Translations under genes and position numbers: made by a program
Source: Clostridia bacterium
GTDB taxonomy: Bacteria > Bacillota > Clostridia > Oscillospirales > CAG-272
NCBI GenBank assembly: GCA_900767415.1
Contig: CAAFYZ010000021.1
Span: forward strand, 1-10,889
Direction of reading: 5' to 3'
DNA length: 10,889 bases
Shown here: positions 6,947-10,889 of the stretch, piece by piece
Position numbering within the stretch: the first letter of the stretch is position 1
How the letters are laid out: each line of letters begins with the position of its first letter
The notes under the pieces: generated by a model
Databases searched by the model: none
What the model saw: only the letters and a program-made list of their open reading frames with translations
Told to the model about the DNA's origin: nothing

Positions 6947-7420
6947 TTACAAGAGCAAAATGACCGTAACCAACGCAAAAGACGCGCAAAGGGTGCGCAC
7001 CACCCGTTCCGAACGGAGTGTCTCTTCTCTCTTTTTTTCCAAAAGGGGGGACAGCGTGGCAATCGCGGCGGAGAGTGAGGCGATCGCCTCGGTGCGTGTA
7101 GCGCGTCCGAAGGAGGAAAAGAGTGCGGAAAGGCAGGCGTCTTCTTCCTCTCCGACACGCCCTGCCGTCCCGTATGCCGCGAAGAGGTCGGACCGCTCCC
7201 TCAGGGCGGGCAAAAAGCCGTTCTCTTCCAGAGCGGGGGAGGAAAACTCACGGCACCAGACGTTCACGGGGCGGGCATACGAGGTCATCTCCTCTTTCAT
7301 AAAAAGAAGAAGATCGCGATACCCTTCCCCTTCCGACAGCCGCCGTCTGCCCCGCAGGGTCAGCGAGCGGGAAAAGGCGAGGGCGGCAAGAAAAATCAAA
7401 GTCATCCCGAGATAGCGCAA
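6947..7420 (-). CDS. spoIIIAB: Stage III sporulation protein AB
   Basis: Encodes 157 residues (about 171 in B. subtilis). SpoIIIAB is a membrane protein with an N-terminal helix, a cytoplasmic helical domain and a C-terminal helix, resembling GspF-type secretion platform proteins. Here residues 1-18 form the first helix, helical polar sequence follows, and 135-157 end in ALVTVILLL. I chose the TTG at 7420: AAGGAG lies 10 nt upstream, and the resulting M-RYLG matches the family's usual start (compare MLKLLG in B. subtilis). The alternative is an ATG at 7405 that forms an ATGA overlap with the spoIIIAA stop. The frame stays open upstream to 7879, but that part is antisense-like, arginine-rich and inside spoIIIAA. 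Confidence 0.88.
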   Translation of the reverse strand: MRYLGMTLIFLAALAFSRSLTLRGRRRLSEGEGYRDLLLFMKEEMTSYARPVNVWCREFSSPALEENGFLPALRERSDLFAAYGTAGRVGEEEDACLSALFSSFGRATRTEAIASLSAAIATLSPLLEKKREETLRSERVVRTLCASFALVTVILLL

Positions 7421-8292
7421 GGTTTCTCTTCTCCTTCCGTAATATGACAACGCACGCACCCGCCCGCGCGGAAGAGTCCCGCGTAGACATCGAACACACC
7501 CGCGGCGAAAAAGGGAGCGAGACACTGCTTTTCGCAAAGTTCCCGAAAGGTGGCGGCGTGCGCCGTCACGATCACGGGGACGCCCGCGTGCAAAACGGCG
7601 AGCATGGCGCGCGCCTCCCGCTCTCCCCCGATCTCGTCGGTCATGAGAATCTCGGGGTTCAGCGTGCGGATCGCGATCCCGAGCCCCTCCGCGCGCGGAT
7701 ACCCCCGCAGAAGATCGACCGTCGTATGGCGGTAGTCCGCGGGGTCGAACTCTTCCCTCTCGTCCACGACGACGACGCGGCGGGCACTCTTTCCGCTCCC
7801 GAGTTTTGCGGCGAGGGCGCGGAGGGCTGTCGTCTTCCCGCCGCCGGGCGGAGAATATATCAGCATCCCCGAACGGCATTTTTCCGAAAATGCCGCGGCA
7901 AGCTCTTCCGCACTGTCCGACATCCGTCGCGGAAGGCGGAAGACCAGCGTGCGCACATCGCCGACGCCGATGCTCTTCCCGTCCTCGTACCTTGCCTGTC
8001 CGCCTACCCCGACGCGGATCCCCCCTTCCATCGGAAGATACCCTTCGGCAATCTTTTCGCGGTATGCGTACAGAGAGCCGTGGCAGAGTTTTGTGACGAT
8101 CTGTGCCGTCTCTTCCCTGCTCACCGAGGTGAAAAGGGGAAGATTCTTCCCGCCGAGGACGAGAGAGGAGATCCCCTCCGCACGCAGGCGGATCTCCGAC
8201 AGGGTCGCGGCAAAGGTGTCGGACGACGCCGAAAGATGTAAGATCTCCTCCCGCATATCCCGCGGAAGAAGGGGTAAGATGCGCGAGAGCAT
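7402..8292 (-). CDS. spoIIIAA: Stage III sporulation protein AA, secretion-type ATPase
   Basis: Encodes 296 residues. SpoIIIAA is a cytoplasmic ATPase related to type II/IV secretion ATPases, thought to energise the A-Q channel in the mother cell. The Walker A loop is SPPGGGKTT (147-155), Walker B is ILMTDEIGG (215-223), and an RRVVVVDEREEF strand lies at 171-182. The upstream half contains SEIRLRAEG and the GYLPMEGGIRVGVGG segment typical of the family. The ATG at 8292 has AGAGG 9 nt upstream. An in-frame ATG at 8346 has no ribosome site and would add a basic 18-residue tail, so it was not used. This is the first gene of the operon. No convincing sigma-E promoter could be picked out upstream. 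Confidence 0.94.
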   Translation of the reverse strand: MLSRILPLLPRDMREEILHLSASSDTFAATLSEIRLRAEGISSLVLGGKNLPLFTSVSREETAQIVTKLCHGSLYAYREKIAEGYLPMEGGIRVGVGGQARYEDGKSIGVGDVRTLVFRLPRRMSDSAEELAAAFSEKCRSGMLIYSPPGGGKTTALRALAAKLGSGKSARRVVVVDEREEFDPADYRHTTVDLLRGYPRAEGLGIAIRTLNPEILMTDEIGGEREARAMLAVLHAGVPVIVTAHAATFRELCEKQCLAPFFAAGVFDVYAGLFRAGGCVRCHITEGEEKPCAISG

Positions 8293-8374
8293 GGCTTTTT
8301 TCCTCTCTTTTTCACGGTCGTTCCGTCGTTTTACAAAATTTAACATAAAAATGGAAATATTTTGAAAAAATCAC

Positions 8375-8403
8375 TTGACAAATGTCGAACGATATGCTAT
8401 AAT
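8375..8403 (+). promoter_or_regulatory. Consensus sigma-A promoter of the AbrB-family gene
   Basis: TTGACA (8375-8380) and TATAAT (8398-8403) are both exact consensus hexamers with a 17-nt spacer, and TGC precedes the -10 box (extended -10). The predicted transcription start is near 8410, giving a leader of about 84 nt. Such a strong promoter suggests high basal expression unless repressed. It lies in the divergent region shared with spoIIIAA. Confidence 0.9.
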
Positions 8404-8429
8404 TTGGTTGTAAATAAATGGTAATACGC

Positions 8430-8452
8430 CCCGCTCTCCGAAAAAGAGCGGG
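8430..8452 (+). other. Hairpin in the leader of the AbrB-family gene
   Basis: CCCGCTCT (8430-8437) pairs with AGAGCGGG (8445-8452) around a 7-nt loop. It lies in the predicted 5' leader, about 28 nt before the Shine-Dalgarno. No U-tract follows, so it is not an intrinsic terminator. It could stabilise the 5' end of the mRNA or serve as a regulatory structure; no known riboswitch is recognised. Confidence 0.5.
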
Positions 8453-8493
8453 TAAAGTGCCGTTTATAAGAAAAAAACACAAGGAGAAAAATA

Positions 8494-8742
8494 ATGAAAA
8501 CATCCGGAATTATCCGCCACATCGACGAGCTCGGGAGAATCGTCATCCCGAAGGAAATGAGACGGTCGCTGGAGATCGCCGCCGAAGACCCCGTAGAAAT
8601 CCTCATGGAGGGAGACACCATCCGTCTGAAAAAATATCAGACGTCCTGCGTCTTCTGCGGAAGTGCCGAGGGACTGACGGAATTCAAGGGGAAGACGCTC
8701 TGCCGCACCTGCCTCGACGAGCTGACCGCGAAAACGGTATAA
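8494..8742 (+). CDS. AbrB/SpoVT-family regulator with Cys4 tail
   Basis: Encodes 82 residues. The N-terminal SpoVT/AbrB swapped-hairpin DNA-binding domain (about 3-48) is clear: SGIIRHIDELGRIVIPKEMR followed by LEI and a VEILMEGDTIRLKKY strand pair. The C-terminal part has C52-x2-C55 and C70-x2-C73, a zinc-ribbon-like arrangement common in clostridial AbrB-type proteins but absent from B. subtilis AbrB. These proteins act as dimers or tetramers on AT-rich promoters and govern transitions to stationary phase and sporulation. AAGGAG lies 7 nt before the ATG. The gene is divergent from spoIIIA, so a link to sporulation timing is plausible but not shown by the sequence. Which AbrB paralogue it is cannot be decided. 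Confidence 0.92.
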   Translation: MKTSGIIRHIDELGRIVIPKEMRRSLEIAAEDPVEILMEGDTIRLKKYQTSCVFCGSAEGLTEFKGKTLCRTCLDELTAKTV

Positions 8743-8778
8743 ATCCGCGGGAAAAAGCAAGAAAAAAGCCGCACCCCC

Positions 8779-8807
8779 TTGATTTTCCTGCTTGTCTCTG
8801 CTAAAAT
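8779..8807 (+). promoter_or_regulatory. Probable sigma-A promoter of the sugar kinase gene
   Basis: TTGATT (8779-8784) and TAAAAT (8802-8807) are separated by 17 nt, with TGC just before the -10 box. The predicted start is near 8814, about 45 nt before the kinase ATG. No classical terminator separates this gene from the AbrB-family gene, so some readthrough is possible. Confidence 0.65.
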
Positions 8808-8858
8808 ATATGTGTCAGAAGACAAAATATGATTCTTTTTCTGAAAGGACTGTTTCCC

Positions 8859-9878
8859 ATGAAAGTTGTAACATTCGGTGAGATCATGCTGCGCCTTGCG
8901 CCCGAAGGATATCTCCGCTTTACGCAGGCGGACAAGTTCGGTGTCGTGTACGGCGGCGGTGAAGCCAATGTATCGGTTTCTCTCGCAAATTACGGTCTGG
9001 ACTCTGCCTTCGTCACCAAACTGCCGAAGCATGAGATCGGACAGAGCGCCGTCAATGCCCTCCGTCGTTTCGGCGTCGATACGTCGATGATCGTACGCGG
9101 CGGCGACAGAGTCGGTATCTACTTTAATGAAAAGGGAGCGTCTCAGCGTCCCTCCAAGGTCATCTATGACAGAGCGCACTCTGCGATTGCGGAAGCGTCG
9201 CGCGAGGACTTTGACTGGGAGAAGATCTTTGACGGCGCCGACTGGTTCCATTTCACCGGCATTACGCCCGCGCTGAATCCGACCGTCGCCGCGATCTGCC
9301 TCGACGCCTGCAAGGCGGCAAAGGCACACGGTGTCAAGATCTCCTGCGACCTCAACTTCAGAAAGAAACTCTGGACGAGAGAACAGGCGCGCGAGACAAT
9401 GACCGAGCTCTGCAAATATGTGGACGTCTGCATCTCCAACGAAGAAGACGCACACGATGTCTTCGGCATCGATGCGGAAAACACCGACATCGCCGGCGGT
9501 AAACTCAATCACGAAGGGTACAAATCGGTTGCCCGTCAGCTCGCGGAAAAGTTCGGCTTCGAAAAAGTGGCGATCACCCTGCGTTCTTCGATCAGTGCGA
9601 ACGACAACGACTGGGCGGCTCTTCTCTATGACGGAAAGGAATACTGCTTCTCGAAGTCCTATCATATGCACATCGTCGACCGTGTCGGCGGTGGCGACAG
9701 TTTCGGCGGCGGTCTGATCTACGCTTCCCTGATGGGTTACTCCACGCAGGACACCGTAGAGTTCGCCGTTGCGGCATCCTGCCTGAAGCACTCGATCGAA
9801 GGGGACTTCAATATGGTTTCGGTCGACGAGGTGAAAGCACTCGCCGGCGGAAACGGCACAGGAAGAATCCAGAGATAA
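8859..9878 (+). CDS. kdgK: PfkB-family sugar kinase, probably 2-keto-3-deoxygluconate kinase
   Basis: Encodes 339 residues. The ribokinase/PfkB fold is shown by the N-terminal FGEIMLRL, the GGGEANVSVSLANYGL segment (32-47, first PfkB signature) and the second signature DRVGGGDSFGGGLIYASL (274-291), where D280 is the catalytic base in the anion-hole GGGD. DLNFRKKLW (164-172) and the SNEEDA (193-198) resemble KDG kinases, which phosphorylate 2-keto-3-deoxygluconate in uronate/pectin breakdown. Fructokinase or another PfkB sugar specificity cannot be excluded, since no uronate genes lie nearby. The ATG at 8859 has AAAGGA 9 nt upstream and is preferred over an in-frame ATG at 8829. A strong terminator follows. 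The gene stands alone or in a loose pair with the AbrB-family gene. Confidence 0.85.
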   Translation: MKVVTFGEIMLRLAPEGYLRFTQADKFGVVYGGGEANVSVSLANYGLDSAFVTKLPKHEIGQSAVNALRRFGVDTSMIVRGGDRVGIYFNEKGASQRPSKVIYDRAHSAIAEASREDFDWEKIFDGADWFHFTGITPALNPTVAAICLDACKAAKAHGVKISCDLNFRKKLWTREQARETMTELCKYVDVCISNEEDAHDVFGIDAENTDIAGGKLNHEGYKSVARQLAEKFGFEKVAITLRSSISANDNDWAALLYDGKEYCFSKSYHMHIVDRVGGGDSFGGGLIYASLMGYSTQDTVEFAVAASCLKHSIEGDFNMVSVDEVKALAGGNGTGRIQR

Positions 9879-9899
9879 ATCGGTTTTACATAAAATCGG

Positions 9900-9935
9900 A
9901 CGACCGGGTCATTTTCATGACCCGGTCGTTTTATT
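9900..9935 (+). terminator. Intrinsic terminator of the kinase gene
   Basis: ACGACCGGGTCAT (9900-9912) and ATGACCCGGTCGT (9917-9929) form a perfect 13-bp GC-rich stem with a TTTC loop, followed by TTTATTTT. It begins 22 nt after the kinase stop and is a textbook rho-independent terminator. Confidence 0.95.
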
Positions 9936-10054
9936 TTCGGAAAAAGCGGCGCAAAATGTAAAGTTTTGTTTGTAAAACAGTGCGATTATGATACCGGCGG
10001 AAAAAGAAAAAGGGCGGGCGAAAATGTCTTGACGAGATGCCTTGCGAAAGGAAA
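9936..10054. other. Non-coding stretch between terminator and repeat array
   Basis: I see no gene here on either strand. The sequence holds A-rich runs and a short inverted repeat (GTTTT and AAAAC near 9963-9979). Together with the repeat modules that follow, it leaves about 950 bp to the window end without a credible protein-coding gene. Confidence 0.6.
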
Positions 10055-10103
10055 AGCATTGCGGGTCGCCCTGCGCCGACCCATACGGATAGGGAGAGAG
10101 CGG
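10055..10103 (+). repeat. Repeat module C, copy 1
   Basis: This diverged copy resembles 10381-10425: both run agc-(a/g)tt, then cGGGTCG, a GC-rich loop, CGACCC, (a/c)TACGG and a purine-rich tail ending in GAGCG or similar. The stem GGGTCG (10063-10068) and CGACCC (10077-10082) is kept, while the 8-nt loop differs from the other copies. Confidence 0.6.
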
Positions 10104-10195
10104 AGGGTACAAATATGCCTTCTCCAGTGGGAGAAGGTGGCAGCTGAAGGCTGACGGATGAGGCGTTTTTTCCCTCGGTCAAGGTTTTGCTGTAA
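10103..10195 (+). repeat. Repeat module A, copy 1 (93 bp)
   Basis: Matches 10794-10886 at 91 of 93 positions by direct reading. It contains a hairpin CCTTCTCC (10118-10125) with GGAGAAGG (10130-10137), loop AGTG, then a second hairpin CAGCT/GGCTG with loop GAA (10141-10153), and the motif GGATGAGG (10156-10163). It ends with a T-rich stretch. The paired segments and lack of a conserved reading frame suggest a palindromic intergenic element rather than a gene. Confidence 0.9.
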
Positions 10196-10206
10196 AGTAA
10201 CGCATT

Positions 10207-10332
10207 ACTCCTCATCCACCGCGGAGCGGTCCCCCTGTCTCGCTGCGGCTCGGGCACACTCGGGCTCTTTCACTCCCCCGGAGTGAAATTCAGTCCCCTC
10301 GTGCCGCTTCGCTACCGGCAGGAGAAGGCAAG
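10207..10332 (+). repeat. Repeat module B, copy 1 (126 bp)
   Basis: Matches 10661-10786 at 123 of 126 positions. It opens with CCTCATCC (10210-10217), the inverse of a motif in module A. Then come a hairpin ACCGC/GCGGT with a 3-nt loop (10218-10230) and a 9-bp hairpin TTTCACTCC/GGAGTGAAA with loop CCC (10268-10288). It closes with GGAGAAGGCA (10321-10330), the inverse of the TGCCTTCTCC that begins the hairpin of module A. It directly follows module A copy 1. Confidence 0.9.
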
Positions 10333-10380
10333 GGCGGGGAGCGGAGGTTGGACTGTTGACGGGAGGTGGGCACAAGAGCA

Positions 10381-10425
10381 AGCGTTACGGGTCGTCGGGG
10401 CGCCGACCCCTACGGGTGGGGAGCG
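10381..10425 (+). repeat. Repeat module C, copy 2
   Basis: The core at 10388-10413 is the reverse complement of 10511-10537 except for a single-base length difference. The core itself folds as GGGTCG (10389-10394) with CGACCC (10404-10409) around a 9-nt loop. The surrounding 45 bp also resemble copy 1. Confidence 0.8.
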
Positions 10426-10510
10426 AATGTTAATATGTTGACAAAAAGAAGATAAATAGGCATAACAAATCAAAAAACGTTCCGTCGTGGTGCGAGGTTA
10501 AGATGTATTT

Positions 10511-10539
10511 GTAGGGGTCGGCGCCCCCGACGACCCGCG
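10511..10539 (-). repeat. Repeat module C, copy 3, inverted
   Basis: Inverted relative to copy 2 and separated from it by 97 nt, so the two could pair over about 26 bp. It begins GTAGGGGTCGGCGCC and keeps the internal stem GGGTCG (10515-10520) with CGACCC (10531-10536). Confidence 0.8.
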
Positions 10540-10575
10540 CGAATTGCCTTTTGCCAAGCGCTTCATCGTGGCGGT

Positions 10576-10610
10576 TTCGCCCCCGTCGTAGGGGCGAACA
10601 TTGGTCGCGC
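10576..10610. repeat. Hairpin with GTAGGGGCG motif
   Basis: TTCGCCCC (10576-10583) and GGGGCGAA (10591-10598) form an 8-bp stem with a 7-nt loop. The GTAGGGG motif at 10588-10594 matches the start of inverted module C copy 3, so it may be a distant member of the same family. Only one copy is seen. Confidence 0.45.
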
Positions 10611-10660
10611 ACCTTATCATTTAAAGGTGTCTTGACGGAAGTCGGCGAGAAAGGATACGC

Positions 10661-10786
10661 ACTCCTCATCCACCGCAGAGCGGTCCCCCTGTCTCGCTGC
10701 GGCTCGGGCACACTCGGGCTCTTCCACTCCCCCGGAGTGAAATTCAGTCCCCTCGTGCCGCTTCGCTACCGACAGGAGAAGGCAAG
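10661..10786 (+). repeat. Repeat module B, copy 2 (126 bp)
   Basis: Differs from copy 1 (10207-10332) at three positions, all transitions: one in the loop of the first hairpin, one in the stem of the second hairpin (turning a T-A pair into C-A), and one near the 3' end. It precedes, rather than follows, a module A copy, so the module order is reversed relative to copy 1 while orientation is the same. Confidence 0.9.
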
Positions 10787-10793
10787 AACAGGC

Positions 10794-10886
10794 GAGGGTA
10801 CAAATATGCCTTCTCCGGTGGGAGAAGGTGGCAGCCGAAGGCTGACGGATGAGGCGTTTTTTCCCTCGGTCAAGGTTTTGCTGTAA
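10794..10886 (+). repeat. Repeat module A, copy 2 (93 bp)
   Basis: Differs from copy 1 (10103-10195) at two positions: 10817 in the first hairpin loop, and 10836 in the second stem, where U-G becomes C-G and pairing is kept. It starts 7 nt after module B copy 2, and the array reaches the window edge. Confidence 0.9.
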
Positions 10887-10889
10887 GGC

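Noticed and set aside
7421..7879. N-terminal extension of spoIIIAB to 7879
   Set aside because: It would overlap most of spoIIIAA, is arginine-rich and low-complexity, and family members start near the TTG at 7420.
8293..8430. Sigma-E promoter for spoIIIA on the minus strand
   Set aside because: Expected from the biology, but only a weak CATAT-like match overlapping the divergent -10 box was found; not good enough to annotate.
8743..8800. Terminator between the AbrB-family gene and the kinase
   Set aside because: An imperfect stem (AAGCAAGAAAA with TTTTCCTGCTT) exists, but no U-tract follows it.
8637..9791. A 384-codon minus-strand frame opposite the kinase
   Set aside because: Antisense to a kinase with intact signatures; no motif recognised.
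9931..10711. Two minus-strand frames both beginning MPEPQRDRGTA
   Set aside because: They share that start only because both are read from module B of the repeat; they diverge outside it and have no ribosome site.
10055..10886. CRISPR array
   Set aside because: Modules are too long, few and unevenly spaced, and there are no uniform short repeats with unique spacers and no cas genes in the window.

Overview
The window looks like the chromosome of a fairly GC-rich, endospore-forming Clostridia-type Firmicute, probably an uncultured gut lineage. Three things point there: a complete eight-gene spoIIIA operon, an AbrB-type transition-state regulator with a Cys4 tail, and strong SD sequences with sigma-A promoters that all have 17-nt spacers. 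Genus-level placement is not possible from sequence reading alone.

Layout. On the minus strand, from right to left, spoIIIAA-AB-AC-AD-AE-AF-AG-AH (8292 to 3720) forms one tightly coupled operon. It encodes the mother-cell half of the feeding-tube (A-Q) complex that links mother cell and forespore during engulfment. It ends at a stem-loop at 3665-3699. Next, still on the minus strand, comes an asd-LysR pair (3572 to 1554). Its sigma-A promoter has a -35 box buried in a 9-bp palindrome. Asd is the archaeal/fungal-type aspartate-semialdehyde dehydrogenase of the lysine/DAP/threonine/methionine branch. Then a separate promoter (1472-1500) drives two paralogous lipoproteins (1419-781 and 750-64) and the first 12 codons of a third exported protein (36-1, cut by the window edge).

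On the plus strand, divergent from spoIIIAA, lie an AbrB/SpoVT-family regulator with a C-terminal zinc-ribbon-like tail (8494-8742) and a PfkB-family sugar kinase, probably 2-keto-3-deoxygluconate kinase (8859-9878). Each has its own extended -10 promoter, and the kinase is followed by a textbook intrinsic terminator.

The last kilobase (9936-10889) has no credible gene. From about 10055 it is filled with repeated, hairpin-rich modules: A (93 bp, two copies), B (126 bp, two copies) and C (about 27-50 bp, three copies, one inverted). They are arranged C1-A1-B1-C2-C3(inverted)-B2-A2 and run to the window edge. A and B share inverted end sequences, and most differences between copies leave the predicted hairpins intact. 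This is the least explained part of the window. I see no phage, insertion sequence, tRNA, rRNA or CRISPR array. No wholly new protein system is evident; the best leads are the repeat array, the asd operator-like palindrome and the tandem lipoprotein family.
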